A stretch of 64,000 bases of DNA. Origin: Asaia sp. W19 (lineage in GTDB: Bacteria; Pseudomonadota; Alphaproteobacteria; Acetobacterales; Acetobacteraceae). Below are positions 34,837-43,862 of this stretch, one piece after another. Position numbers and translations under genes: made by a program. A model generated the notes under the pieces. That model was not told the DNA's origin, searched no databases, and worked only from the letters and a program-made list of their open reading frames with translations. Numbering within the stretch: the first letter of the stretch is position 1; the number at the start of each line of letters is the position of its first letter. The stretch is taken from positions 17,670 through 81,669 of the forward strand of contig NZ_PNQZ01000040.1 of the NCBI RefSeq assembly GCF_003994335.1, in the 5' to 3' direction.

Positions 34837-35727
34837 TCATTTTCCCGCTGCCATCGTTTGGAGGCTCTCAAGAAGGGAACGGCCTGTCGGGCACCAACCC
34901 AGACGTTTGCACGTCTTCTCGCTGGAAGCGATCATGTCTTTGGCAATGAACCCATAGAGCCATCCAAAATGATCCCGTGCCTCGCTCTCTGACAGCGAGA
35001 CGACCGGGAGATCAAGTCTTTCCCCAATCGTTTCAGCGATTGAGCGCAGCGTTACGCCCTCTTCGGCCGTTGCGTGATAGCGTGCCCCCGCGGTTGGATT
35101 TTCCAGGGCGAGGCGGTAAAGACGCGCTGTATCGCCAAGAGCAGCCGCCGACCAACGATTGGTGCCTGAGCCAAGATAGGCCACGCGGCCTGTTCTGCGG
35201 GCCAGATCAACTAGGAATGTGACCAATCCTTGACGGTGCGTATCATGAATTTGAGACAGACGGACCAATGAAACGTTGATGCCATCTGCAACGAGGCCTG
35301 CCACCACACGCTCAGACACGGCTCGGGGGTTGGGATGATCCAGATTGGACACATCCTCATCTGCAAGCACCCCGGGTGTCTCCTCACCGAATAATGTGGT
35401 CGAGGTGACGACGAATGGGCGTTTGGTCCCGCGGAGCACCGATCCGATTGTCAGGATGGCACGGCTGTCCATCGTGCAGTTCTCGACATAGCGAGAGAAA
35501 TCATGGTCGAAAGCGGTATGAATAACGCCGTCACAAGAATTGGCGCCCGCTCGAAGCGCGGCTGAATCATCGATCGTGCCACGATGAATTTCTGCACCTG
35601 CGGCAAGCAAGCGTTGAGCGCCGGGTTCAGAGCGGGTGAGGCCCAGAACCTGATGGCCCGCCGCGATCAATTCGGTAACAAGTCTGGTTCCAATGAAACC
35701 ATTTGCACCGGTTAGAAAGACTCTCAT
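34837..35727 (-). CDS. NAD(P)-dependent epimerase/dehydratase-type SDR
   Basis: Codes for 296 residues of an extended short-chain dehydrogenase. The cofactor loop is FLTGANGFIGTRLV at the N-terminus and the VIHTAFDHD segment follows beta-strand 4. The usual YxxxK position is not clearly present (ERVVAGLVADGINVSLVRLSQIHD region), as in the atypical SDR group. The substrate is unknown; relatives modify sugars, flavonoids or aldehydes. It is divergent from an XRE/MmyB-type regulator gene, with 95 bases between, so the regulator probably controls it. Confidence 0.82.
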   Translation of the reverse strand: MRVFLTGANGFIGTRLVTELIAAGHQVLGLTRSEPGAQRLLAAGAEIHRGTIDDSAALRAGANSCDGVIHTAFDHDFSRYVENCTMDSRAILTIGSVLRGTKRPFVVTSTTLFGEETPGVLADEDVSNLDHPNPRAVSERVVAGLVADGINVSLVRLSQIHDTHRQGLVTFLVDLARRTGRVAYLGSGTNRWSAAALGDTARLYRLALENPTAGARYHATAEEGVTLRSIAETIGERLDLPVVSLSESEARDHFGWLYGFIAKDMIASSEKTCKRLGWCPTGRSLLESLQTMAAGK

Positions 35728-35822
35728 TATCCATCTCCTGTGATCGTCTCCTCTGCTATCGCCTGACGCGCCTTCCTGTTATAGTAGTGATCGTATCATG
35801 GTATAGTGACTGATAGGCTCGC

Positions 35823-36647
35823 ATGCCCGCTTCTCCATCCTTCGGTGCCTATCTCAGGGAAAAGCGGTCAAGGCTCGATCCGGTCGCTTTTGGTTTTCCC
35901 GCATCGCGCCGCCGTACCCCGGGTCTTCGCCGGGAAGAGGTCGCACAATGCGCCAATATCAGCGTGACTTGGTATACGTGGCTCGAGCAGGGGCGAGGAG
36001 GCGCACCCTCATCAGACGTCCTTGACCGTCTGACCAAGGGCATGAAGCTTACAGAACCAGAGCGGGAGCATCTCTACATGCTGGCGCTCGGCCGATTGCC
36101 TGAGATCCGATATCGGCAGGCTGACGCCATTACGCCTAGACTGCAGCGTGTTCTTGACGCGCTCACTTACAGCCCGGCAATCGTGAAGACGCCGCTTTGG
36201 GATGTTGTGGCGTGGAACAAGGCGGCCGCTGCGGTGCTGACCGACTACAGCACTTTACCGCCCGATCAACGCAATATACTCAAGATCGTGTTTGGAACGC
36301 CGCGAATTCGCGCGATGCAGACCGATTGGGATAATCTTGCGCGATCCGTGGTCGCAGCCTTCAGGGCAGATATCGTGCGCGCGGGCGCCTCTACCCTGGT
36401 CGATCAGCTGATCGACGAGTTGAGCGCCTGCAGCCCGGAGTTCAGTGCGCTATGGCAACAAAGCGATATCGAGAGTCATGCCGAGGGCACAAAGCGTCTG
36501 GTTCATCCGACAGCCGGCCTGATCGAATTGGAGTATTCCGGCTTCGCTGTTGAGGGACGCTCTGATCTGGGCCTGATCATCTACAGTCCGGCAACCCTGT
36601 CGGATCACGCGAGGGTAGCGGAACTCGTAGACCACTTCGGGCGCTGA
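35823..36647 (+). CDS. XRE family regulator with MmyB-like ligand-binding domain
   Basis: Codes for 274 residues. An N-terminal helix-turn-helix (LRREEVAQCANISVTWYTWLEQGRG, the signature of MmyB-like proteins) is followed by a PAS-like ligand-binding domain containing ALTYSPAIVKTPLWDVVAWN and the HPTAGLIELEYSGF motif. The family is thought to sense fatty acids or other small ligands. It is divergent from the SDR gene at 34837-35727, a frequent pairing, and likely regulates it. The intergenic region has a TAGTAGTGATCGTATCATGG-type imperfect palindrome (around 35784-35806) as an operator candidate. Confidence 0.9.
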   Translation: MPASPSFGAYLREKRSRLDPVAFGFPASRRRTPGLRREEVAQCANISVTWYTWLEQGRGGAPSSDVLDRLTKGMKLTEPEREHLYMLALGRLPEIRYRQADAITPRLQRVLDALTYSPAIVKTPLWDVVAWNKAAAAVLTDYSTLPPDQRNILKIVFGTPRIRAMQTDWDNLARSVVAAFRADIVRAGASTLVDQLIDELSACSPEFSALWQQSDIESHAEGTKRLVHPTAGLIELEYSGFAVEGRSDLGLIIYSPATLSDHARVAELVDHFGR

Positions 36648-37255
36648 ACACGCCTACGATCGGTTTTGCTTTGTTTATCGAAGAAGCAAAGGGCGACCAG
36701 GCCGGCTGCTCCCTCCTCTCGTCTGTACGCCGCGGGAAACCGTATACCGGTTCATACAGGTGGCTTGGCGAGAGCTCTCAAGCCAGGACCGCTTTGCGGC
36801 GGAGTGAAGCCCTACCAACAATAAATGCCCCTAATGTCGATGCGGTAAATTTTTCACGCCCCTTCTTTGCTTATCGAATCGATAGATATACTTATAAACT
36901 TATTATTATATTTGTATATATTGACAAATACCGTGTTAACAAAGAGTTAAAGATACACGATTAGTCACTCACAAAGCCTCCAAAATCAGGACATAAATAA
37001 ATATATCCTAAGTGACATATAAATACTACCTACAGTCGCGCAGTGCGACGTAAATACAAAACAAGATACCTATAACATAGTTTGACATAAATTAGTGGGT
37101 TATGACTATATAATTATTTATTACAACCATTTATATTCTATTGCATAATCATCTTATCTTACTTACAGAAATTTGTATTTCTAAAACATGGTTTGACATA
37201 AAAAAATACGTGCATTTTATGAGATAGTATTTCTACAAAACAAATCTCCCGAGTT
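36648..37255. other. AT-rich intergenic island upstream of the Hint-domain protein
   Basis: From about 36,845 to 37,255 the sequence changes abruptly to roughly 70% A+T, while neighbouring genes are around 60% GC. It has no credible gene. Three TTGACA hexamers occur on the plus strand (36921, 37082, 37193), and two of them lie in a repeated 18-mer. This is likely regulatory DNA for the gene starting at 37256, perhaps of foreign origin and a target for a nucleoid silencing protein. Confidence 0.6.
37074..37202 (+). repeat. Pair of 18-bp direct repeats containing TTGACA
   Basis: AACATAGTTTGACATAAA (37074-37091) recurs as AACATGGTTTGACATAAA (37185-37202), 111 bases later, with one mismatch. Both carry a consensus -35 hexamer. 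They could be two promoters or binding sites for one regulator; well-spaced -10 boxes are not obvious. Confidence 0.6.
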
Positions 37256-39370
37256 ATGAGATGTAAAATGACATCAAGTTCTGATTCTCGTTACGCAAAT
37301 GTTTTCCTCAATGGCGAGACCTGGGTCGCAAGTAACGTCAACGGAAAGACGGTCTATATCAGCGGCTCTACTGTTGTTGATGGCCCGGTGGTGCTTGCCG
37401 CATCAACCACGCTGATCGTTCAGTCTGGCGCTGTCGTTTCCGGCTTGCTGGCAGCGGGAGCGGTTGGCTCTCCGACCATCAGCGTCATGAATGGCGGCCA
37501 GTTGATCGACTCAGTGGTCAATACGGGCACGGTCTCGGTTGCGGCTGGAGGGCTGACGGCCAATAATGACTTCAATGGCAATACGCTGACCTATGCCAGC
37601 GGTGCGAAGTCCGAGAATGACGTCTTCTATGCCACGACAGGCAAGAGTGGCACCGTGACCGTTCAGAACGGCGCTTCGGTTTCGGGAGCCCAGATCACCT
37701 CGAACATGACCTTGAGTGCCGCTGCCGGGGCCTCTCTCAGCCAGATCGTCGTGGGGTCGGGAGGGAGTGTGATTTCTGCCGGTGCGCCCGTATCGTCCAG
37801 CACGAGCAATGTGACCCTCAACCCTTCCGTGCAGAACCACAACACGATGAATACCGGCGGGTCGATCACGGGTGGGGACTGGATTGCGGTCAATATTGGC
37901 GGCACGACCTATTATCAAAGCGGCACTGCCAAGCTGACCGGGCCCGTGTTTCTGACCAATGCCACGCTGACCATCACGTCCGGCGCCGTGGTCGACGGCA
38001 TGTTGCAGGCCCAGCTGGGAAACCCGACCATCACCATTCAGAGTGGCGGTGTGCTCACACACTCGACGCTGAATAATGGGTATGTCACCGTCCAGAACGG
38101 CGGCGTCATGTCCGGCAATTACGGAAACTCGGCACAGGTCACCGTCTCCTCCGGGGGCAAATCAATCAACGACACTTTCTACACGACCTATGGAGGCAAT
38201 GACACAGTCACCGTTCTGAGTGGTGCGACTATCAGCGGGCCGTCTCTTTCCAATACGACACTGGTGGTATCGAGCGGCGCGAGCCTGATCGAGCCCGTCA
38301 ATATCGGGTCGGGCGGTGCGGCGACGATCTACGGAACGGCAGAAGCCTGCTTCCTGCCGGGAACAATGATCGCCACGCCTATGGGCGAGGTGGCAATCGA
38401 GACACTTGCAGTTGGTGACGAGATCATCACTCTCGAACCCGGGACAGGTAATGCCGTCACACAACGCGTGACATGGGTTGGTAAGGGTCGGACAATCACA
38501 AATGGGTCCGCCTATGACGATCTTGCAGGATATCCTGTATGCGTTGCCAAGGACGCGATTGCTACGGGCGTACCCCACCGGGACGTTTATCTCACGGCGG
38601 AGCACTGTCTCTATGTAGACGGTCATCTCGTGCCAGTACGAACGCTCGTTAATGGGGGCTCGATCTATTACGATACCTCGCGTACAGACTACGAGTATTT
38701 CCATCTTGCGACGGAAAAGCATAGCGTCATCCTGGCTGACGGCATGCCGAGCGAAACATATCGGGATACCGGCAATGCCAGAGCCTTTTCACAGCATGGC
38801 AAGCTCGCTCGTCTGTCTTATCCTCAGATGAGTTGCTCGTCCCTCAGCCTGTGTACCGACCTGGCATTTCTGGAGACGCTATACAACAGGATCTCATCGC
38901 GTTCCGGGAATCAACCGTCGGCGCAACAGGCACGCGTCCTCACGAATGAACGTGACGTGCGTCTCATTACACCTTCCGGGCAGGTAGTGCGCGCCCTGCG
39001 GGCAAGTGCGAATCACATTGTCTTCAGGCTGCCTCCGCAGATCCAGAGTGTCCGTATCGCTTCCAATGCCTGCCGCCCATGCGACGCGATCGGACCTTTT
39101 CATGATGACCGTCGTCAACTCGGCGTTCTCGTGGGAGCCATCACCCTCTTCGATGCGTCGGACATGCGGTCACTCGATGCACATCTAGGGGATGAGGCTT
39201 CTCGAGGCTGGCATGAGAGTGAAACTGCTGACGCGCGCTGGACCGACGGATATGCCTTGATCGCGCTGCCCGGTTCGACCGGGGATGGGGAGCGCATCCT
39301 GAGCATCGAGATCCGCGCAGGCGGTCCATATGTTGCGGAGACAACGACAGCTCTTGCCGTAGCCTGCTAA
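37256..39370 (+). CDS. Secreted or surface protein with repeated beta-solenoid-like region and Hint domain
   Basis: Codes for 704 residues. The first 360 residues are low-complexity Gly/Ser/Thr/Val-rich repeats of the AIDA-like type, in two similar halves of about 155 residues (19-175 and 205-360; compare TLIVQSGAVVSGLL with TLTITSGAVVDGML). A Hint domain of Hint_2 type follows: Cys365 in EACFLPGTMIATPMGEVAIE, and LTAEHCLYVDGHLVPVRTLVNG with His450. There is no C-terminal His-Asn, so autocleavage rather than splicing is expected. The last 230 residues (LTNERDVRLITPSGQVVRAL and so on) match nothing I know. No classical signal peptide; an ATG at 37268 is an alternative start. Confidence 0.85.
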   Translation: MRCKMTSSSDSRYANVFLNGETWVASNVNGKTVYISGSTVVDGPVVLAASTTLIVQSGAVVSGLLAAGAVGSPTISVMNGGQLIDSVVNTGTVSVAAGGLTANNDFNGNTLTYASGAKSENDVFYATTGKSGTVTVQNGASVSGAQITSNMTLSAAAGASLSQIVVGSGGSVISAGAPVSSSTSNVTLNPSVQNHNTMNTGGSITGGDWIAVNIGGTTYYQSGTAKLTGPVFLTNATLTITSGAVVDGMLQAQLGNPTITIQSGGVLTHSTLNNGYVTVQNGGVMSGNYGNSAQVTVSSGGKSINDTFYTTYGGNDTVTVLSGATISGPSLSNTTLVVSSGASLIEPVNIGSGGAATIYGTAEACFLPGTMIATPMGEVAIETLAVGDEIITLEPGTGNAVTQRVTWVGKGRTITNGSAYDDLAGYPVCVAKDAIATGVPHRDVYLTAEHCLYVDGHLVPVRTLVNGGSIYYDTSRTDYEYFHLATEKHSVILADGMPSETYRDTGNARAFSQHGKLARLSYPQMSCSSLSLCTDLAFLETLYNRISSRSGNQPSAQQARVLTNERDVRLITPSGQVVRALRASANHIVFRLPPQIQSVRIASNACRPCDAIGPFHDDRRQLGVLVGAITLFDASDMRSLDAHLGDEASRGWHESETADARWTDGYALIALPGSTGDGERILSIEIRAGGPYVAETTTALAVAC

Positions 39371-39384
39371 GACCCTGTGAGTCA

Positions 39385-39418
39385 CGGGAAGCCTGTGTCC
39401 TGAGGCACAGTCTTCCCG
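39385..39418 (+). terminator. Hairpin after the Hint-domain gene
   Basis: CGGGAAG/CTTCCCG (7 bp) continues, after one mismatch, into CTGTG/CACAG (5 bp) around an eight-base loop, 15 bases past the stop codon. No T-run follows, but the position suits a transcript end. Confidence 0.5.
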
Positions 39419-39669
39419 ACCTGTCTTGCCGGGCCACGATCGGAGGAATTTGTCCTGCCGATCACTGCGTCCTAAAATCCGCACGTCGTAGGACGAGCAA
39501 CAAGCTTTTCATTATCGGGAAGCCACGGTGTATCGTGTCGCAGACAGATGATATACTTCTCCGCTCAAGCGGAGGATCGACCATAGTGGCGTAAAGCGCG
39601 CTAGCGAATGCCACGTATCGAGGAGGCATCTCACCTCCGTTGCTGGTGGTGTCGCCTCAGCAAGAAAAA
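39419..39669. other. Gene-free stretch
   Basis: Part of the 445-base gap between the Hint-domain gene and the DUF4410 gene. No supported gene or RNA was seen. Open frames on both strands here lack ribosome-binding sites and conserved features. Confidence 0.5.
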
Positions 39670-39697
39670 GCAAAGCAGAACCCCCAGCTATCGGGGG
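39670..39697 (-). terminator. Terminator of the DUF4410 lipoprotein gene
   Basis: On the minus strand CCCCC/GGGGG (stem 39680-39684 with 39692-39696, seven-base loop) is followed by a T-rich tract (TTCTGCTTTGCTTTTTCTT). It lies about 120 bases beyond the stop of the lipoprotein gene. Confidence 0.55.
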
Positions 39698-39815
39698 CGA
39701 CGCATTGTCTTCGAAAAGCAGGAAACCGATCCTCGCCAGGACGCCTGCGTGGTGCGGTCGGGGGCACCCGACCACGCGTGCAATACGATGCAAGGCGGCT
39801 TCGGGTCAGATGAGG

Positions 39816-40520
39816 TCATGATCTGCTTGGAAAAGACGCAGGCGGGCGAGGATAGACCCACCCTTGCTTGTCAAAGAGCTTCGCCAATTCGTCATCGATC
39901 CGCGCGGATGTCTGCCGTGCCTCCTGAGCCAAGCCTTGTCGAAGTGTTCCGGGGACACCCAATAGGGGGCCGATCATATGCACTGCCGTTCCTGCGGCAC
40001 CTGCCGCAGACATAACCCCAATTCCGGCTCCCGGCATGGCACCAGTCGTGCTGTTCGTCCCGAAAGCGAGCAAGGGCTCGTTGGATGCTCGTGGAGCCGA
40101 AATCGTGATTCTGGTTCCAAGCACGGCCTTGCCCGCACCATACCCGACAAGAAGTCTCGCCATTGTGCTGCCGCTGCGTACGTCGGTCACGGCACATACG
40201 AGCACGAGGTCTGCCTGATCACCGGGACCGACAACGCTCAACCGCCGCGACGCCAATATCTGCGCAAGATCCTTTGCAAGCGCGTGTTCCGCCAAGGCAA
40301 CATCATGCGCGTGAGTGGTGATCCGTGTCGGCCTGCGGGGCACAGGGCTTTCGTCGATAATCGAGACCGCAACGCTATGAGGCTGAGCAAGTTTGAGTTG
40401 TGCCGCACTCATTTCCTCGGCCCGTATATGGGTGCCTGCACAGCCTGATAGCAGGCAGATCAACGGCATGGTGAAGAGGAAGAGAGATGAAGAAACATTG
40501 TTGGGAGGTGCGTATTTCAT
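39816..40520 (-). CDS. DUF4410 family putative lipoprotein
   Basis: Codes for 234 residues. A signal peptide (SSSLFLFTMPLICLLSGC) ends in the lipobox LSGC, so the protein should be lipid-anchored. The mature part shows the DUF4410 pattern: DLAQILASRRLSVV, DLVLVCAVTDVRSGSTMARLL, and a glycine/alanine-rich segment (GAMPGAGIGVMSAAGAAGTA). The family's function is unknown. The start at 40520 (MKYAPPNN) is set just before the signal peptide; the frame is open further upstream. It is read divergently from the AraC-type gene. Confidence 0.75.
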   Translation of the reverse strand: MKYAPPNNVSSSLFLFTMPLICLLSGCAGTHIRAEEMSAAQLKLAQPHSVAVSIIDESPVPRRPTRITTHAHDVALAEHALAKDLAQILASRRLSVVGPGDQADLVLVCAVTDVRSGSTMARLLVGYGAGKAVLGTRITISAPRASNEPLLAFGTNSTTGAMPGAGIGVMSAAGAAGTAVHMIGPLLGVPGTLRQGLAQEARQTSARIDDELAKLFDKQGWVYPRPPASFPSRS

Positions 40521-40612
40521 GCGGACCACTATCGCGCCATTGCCAGCGACCCGATAACATTGCGCGGCCATAATTCGTTCGGATTGGGCCAAACGCGATA
40601 TGGAGGCTTGCT

Positions 40613-41389
40613 CTGGAAACGCTCGACTATCTACCGATTGGCTGCGCGCTGATCTCCCGGCAGGACCGCGCGCGCAGCGACGAGATCGCGGCTCATCGCC
40701 ATCCCCATGGCGAGATTTATATCGTCAAGGCGGGTCACCTTGTATCGGCGTCCACAGACGCACGCTGGTTGATCCCGGCAGGACAGGCCTATTGGGTGCC
40801 GCCCGCCATGCCTCATGGCGGTGCGCTCTGTGCGGCGGATGGTATCAAGGTCTATATCTCAACCGATCTCTCTCGAGACTTCTGTCCCCCCGTACCGCTT
40901 GCTTTCAGCGTCACGCCGCTCCTCTGCGCAATTATGGAACGTTGGGCGGAGGAGGCTTCCTTGGGCTTGCCCGATAGGCCGCTCGATCGCCACAGGCTCG
41001 CTCTCGTATCGGATGAGATGACCCGTGCCGTGACGCGACCGCTCATTCTGCCCATGCCTGCTCACGTCATCATGCGCGCTGTGATGTCGGAATGGGCCCG
41101 GGAGAGTGAAGAACAACTTTCGCTCGACGCACTCGCGCAGCGCTGCAGGATGTCTCGGAGGAGCTTCACGCGTCGGTTCAGGTCGGAAACCGGGATGGCG
41201 CCCGGAGCCTGGATGCAGTGCGCCCGCATCCTCAGAGGGTGTGCTCTGATGTCAGAGGGCATATCCATAACCGAGACAGCGTATCGCCTAGGATACGAGA
41301 GCCCCTCGAGTTTCTTCAACCTTTGTCGCAAGATGACCGGGCTTAGCCCGAGCGCCCTTTTCAGATCAATCGACCAAGGCGATGCCTGA
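40613..41389 (+). CDS. AraC family regulator with N-terminal cupin, apparently with a CTG start
   Basis: Codes for 258 residues if read from a CTG at 40613. An N-terminal cupin (HRHPHGEIYIVKAGHLVS, PHGGALCA) and a C-terminal pair of AraC helix-turn-helices (LSLDALAQRCRMSRRSFTRRF and ITETAYRLGYESPSSFFNLC) are plain. The frame from 40573 contains no ATG, GTG or TTG until TTG 40769, which would cut the cupin in half. The CTG at 40613 sits six bases after a GGAGG ribosome-binding site. ATG 40600 is in another frame. Either CTG is used or the 5' end carries a frameshift. It probably senses a small ligand and regulates a neighbour. Confidence 0.75.
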   Translation: METLDYLPIGCALISRQDRARSDEIAAHRHPHGEIYIVKAGHLVSASTDARWLIPAGQAYWVPPAMPHGGALCAADGIKVYISTDLSRDFCPPVPLAFSVTPLLCAIMERWAEEASLGLPDRPLDRHRLALVSDEMTRAVTRPLILPMPAHVIMRAVMSEWARESEEQLSLDALAQRCRMSRRSFTRRFRSETGMAPGAWMQCARILRGCALMSEGISITETAYRLGYESPSSFFNLCRKMTGLSPSALFRSIDQGDA

Positions 41390-41546
41390 GGATTGGCATG
41401 ACCGGCAAGCCAGCGCCGTCGGCGCAGGCAAGAGAAGCTTCCTCGCTCTGTCAAACTGCGTGAACCCATCCAGAATGGCGTAGTGCAGAGAACGGATAAG
41501 AGTCTGAGTCCGACGGTCCGTTCCGTTATGAAGCCGGAAAACGAAC

Positions 41547-41969
41547 TTATATTCCGGCGGTGAAAATCGGGCGAGTGTCGTTTGTCGTATCAATAAAGGT
41601 AACATCGTCCTGAACGCGACGGGGCGTATCGATTGCGAGGAAAACCGTAGAAGCATCGGTAAGTGCCGGAAGAGCATGAACCGCTCTTCTGGGAAAGACG
41701 AGAAGCTGGCCCGGAGCGAATGCGGCTTCGGTCATTGGATCATCGATCCAGAACGTTCCGCCGCCCGAGAGCACGTACAGGATCTCGTCACATCCAGTGT
41801 GATAATGCGCTGGCACAGCTTGATAGACCTTGAACAATCGGATGCTGCGGATCGGGCTGTCGGTGAGATAGGTGTCCAGCAACATCGTCTCCGATGTTTG
41901 CGGGAAGTCGCTGGCGACGGCGTGAAGGTCGAACCGACCGCCGGCGGGGAAATTGGAGCCATTTGTCAT
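41547..41969 (-). CDS. Small cupin-domain protein
   Basis: Codes for 140 residues of a single cupin barrel. The metal-binding motif 1 is PAHYHTGCDEILYVLSGGG and motif 2 is LLVFPRRAVHALPAL, with His residues for a metal ion. Function unknown; could bind a sugar or aromatic ligand or act as an enzyme. The start at 41969 (MTNGSNF) has a GAGAGG ribosome-binding site. It converges with the AraC-type gene (157-base gap) and could be connected with it. Confidence 0.78.
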   Translation of the reverse strand: MTNGSNFPAGGRFDLHAVASDFPQTSETMLLDTYLTDSPIRSIRLFKVYQAVPAHYHTGCDEILYVLSGGGTFWIDDPMTEAAFAPGQLLVFPRRAVHALPALTDASTVFLAIDTPRRVQDDVTFIDTTNDTRPIFTAGI

Positions 41970-42307
41970 GCTGATAGCCTCTCTCTCGAGAAGAGTTGGG
42001 AGGGCTGTGGCGATCTGCCTCCGACATACCGCCCCGCCCGTGTCTTTCGCTGTAGCAACAAGCCCGTCAAGATGACGCAGGCCGGTTGTCACCGCTATCT
42101 CGGCCCGGGTTGGGCGGGTCTTCAGCCCCGCTCTCCACGCGCCGAAAAGCGCTCTCACCGCTATACCGAAACTCATCGCCACGTCGCCACAAGATGTGGA
42201 TTTCTGCTGGAAGGGGGCATAGGGCGTGATGGAGACCGCCCTTTATGCTGACAGGCGCGTATCACCTGGTGCTTGCCATCTTCCTTCCAGATCGGCCGCG
42301 CCGTCAC
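41970..42307. other. Gap between the cupin and MDR genes
   Basis: This 338-base stretch contains the upstream region of the cupin gene and the 3' side of the following minus-strand gene. Frames in it (including an upstream extension of the cupin frame) lack conserved features and I see no RNA structure worth naming. Confidence 0.4.
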
Positions 42308-43342
42308 TCATGCCCCATCTTCCCCACTTGCAAAGCCTTCGAGCACGATTTTTCCCCGGGCGCGGCCGCTTTCGATCAAGGCGTGTGCATGCTGCAGATT
42401 TTCCGCATTGATGAGGCCGAAATGCTCGCCCAGCGTTGTGCGCAGGCGCCGTGCATCGATGAGCGATGCGATCTCGTTCAGAATTTTACCCTGATGATCC
42501 ATATCAGCGGTCGTGAACAACGATCGCGTGAACATGGACTCCCAATGCAGCGAGAGGCTTTTGCGCTTGAGCGCGATGGCGTTGAGCTCAGTCGGATCGT
42601 CAATCACCCCGAAATGACCCTGAGGCGCCAGAAGCTCGATGATATCGGCGTAATGTTGGGTTGTCGCTGTTGTGGAGAAGACATAACCCGGCGCACCGGA
42701 TTGCAGCGCCACCACCTGCGGAGCAAGCGGCTTGCGGTGATCGATAACATGATGCGCTCCAAGGTCCTGTACCCAATCCTTCGTTTCAGGGCGAGAGGCC
42801 GTGGCGATGACGGTAATATCGGTAAGGGCACGCGCAAGCTGGATAGCCATCGAACCGACACCCCCAGCGCCGCCGATGATGAGCAGGGAAGGGTGCGTGC
42901 CCGGAACGTCACGACGGATCTCCAGCCGATCGAACAGCATCTCCCAGGCGGTCAGCGCGGTGAGAGGCAGGGCGGCTGACTGCGCCCAGTCCAGGCTTTG
43001 AGGTTTGCGACCAACGATACGCTCATCGACCAGATGCCTTTCGGCATTTGTGCCGGGACGCTGTAGGTCTCCCGCGTAGAAAACCTCGTCGCCAATCGCG
43101 AAGCCACGCACGAGGGGACCGATTGCCCTGACGATGCCCGCGGCATCCCAGCCGAGAACGCGATATTCGCCCGGGGCCGGTCTGGCACCCGCCCGCATTT
43201 TCACGTCGACAGGATTGACCGAAATTGCGCGAATCTCGACCAGGATATCACGCCCGGTCGGAACGGGATCGGGCAGGACGATATCCTGCAATGTCGGCGC
43301 CCTCCCGTTCGAATGGGGCGACTGAAAACCAATTGCACGCAT
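42308..43342 (-). CDS. Zinc-free MDR-type quinone/alkenal oxidoreductase
   Basis: Codes for 344 residues of the medium-chain dehydrogenase superfamily, close to zinc-binding alcohol dehydrogenase-like/YogA-type quinone reductases. The N-terminal GroES-like domain contains ISVNPVDVKMRAG and LGWDAAGIV; the NADPH-binding loop is LLIIGGAGGVGSMAIQLARAL. There are no catalytic zinc-binding cysteines. It should use NADPH to reduce quinones or unsaturated carbonyls. It is divergent from the HxlR-type regulator gene (about 100 bases), the classical arrangement in which HxlR controls the oxidoreductase. Confidence 0.9.
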   Translation of the reverse strand: MRAIGFQSPHSNGRAPTLQDIVLPDPVPTGRDILVEIRAISVNPVDVKMRAGARPAPGEYRVLGWDAAGIVRAIGPLVRGFAIGDEVFYAGDLQRPGTNAERHLVDERIVGRKPQSLDWAQSAALPLTALTAWEMLFDRLEIRRDVPGTHPSLLIIGGAGGVGSMAIQLARALTDITVIATASRPETKDWVQDLGAHHVIDHRKPLAPQVVALQSGAPGYVFSTTATTQHYADIIELLAPQGHFGVIDDPTELNAIALKRKSLSLHWESMFTRSLFTTADMDHQGKILNEIASLIDARRLRTTLGEHFGLINAENLQHAHALIESGRARGKIVLEGFASGEDGA

Positions 43343-43442
43343 GATCTCTGCTCCATGGTTGTATGAAGCAGAGATGAGGTCTTATACTTCTCAAGCGCAA
43401 GAACGCACATATACTGTTCATAGTATCGGAAATGATACCGTC

Positions 43443-43838
43443 ATGCCCCGCATCCGCCACAAGCGCCTCGATTGCAGCCCCGGCTGCGCGGTCGAGGCCA
43501 CGCTCGAATTGATTGATGGAAAATGGAAGGGGGTGATCCTGTTCCATCTTCTGCAGGGTACGCTGCGTTTCAACGCCCTGCGCAAGCTTTTGCCCAACGC
43601 AACGCAGCGTATGCTCACAATGCAACTCCGGGAACTTGAGGAGGACGGGTTCATCCATCGGGAGATTTATCCGCAAGTCCCCCCCAAGGTGGAATACAGC
43701 CTCACGGGGCGTGGCAGGACGCTCGAGCCCGTGATTCTCGCGCTCAAGAGCTGGGGCGACGCTCATACGGGCTTCGGCAAATCGAAAAGAGCCCCGGTGG
43801 CTCCCGAACAGATCGAGGCTGTGTCTGAAACGCAGTGA
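43443..43838 (+). CDS. HxlR family transcriptional regulator
   Basis: Codes for 131 residues with a winged helix-turn-helix of the HxlR type: CSPGCAVEATLELIDGKWKGVILFHLL, LRFNALRKLLPNATQRMLTMQLRELEEDGFI and PPKVEYSLTGRGRTLEPV (described by segments). The N-terminal cysteines (LDCSPGC) may sense reactive electrophiles, as in YodB/HypR/QorR. It is divergent from an MDR oxidoreductase gene and 24 bases upstream of an acuI-like gene, so it likely controls both. The start at 43443 is preferred over ATG 43341 or 43374, since those would run into the divergent promoter region. Confidence 0.88.
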   Translation: MPRIRHKRLDCSPGCAVEATLELIDGKWKGVILFHLLQGTLRFNALRKLLPNATQRMLTMQLRELEEDGFIHREIYPQVPPKVEYSLTGRGRTLEPVILALKSWGDAHTGFGKSKRAPVAPEQIEAVSETQ

Positions 43839-43862
43839 TCTCTCGCGAAGAGGAACAGGTTC

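Noticed and set aside
36671..36964. 97-residue open frame downstream of the XRE-type gene
   Set aside because: Crosses the boundary into the AT-rich island, has no conserved segments and no ribosome-binding site.
39512..40015. Overlapping open frames on both strands between the Hint-domain gene and the DUF4410 gene
   Set aside because: They overlap a terminator hairpin and the DUF4410 gene, lack conserved features and have no start signals.
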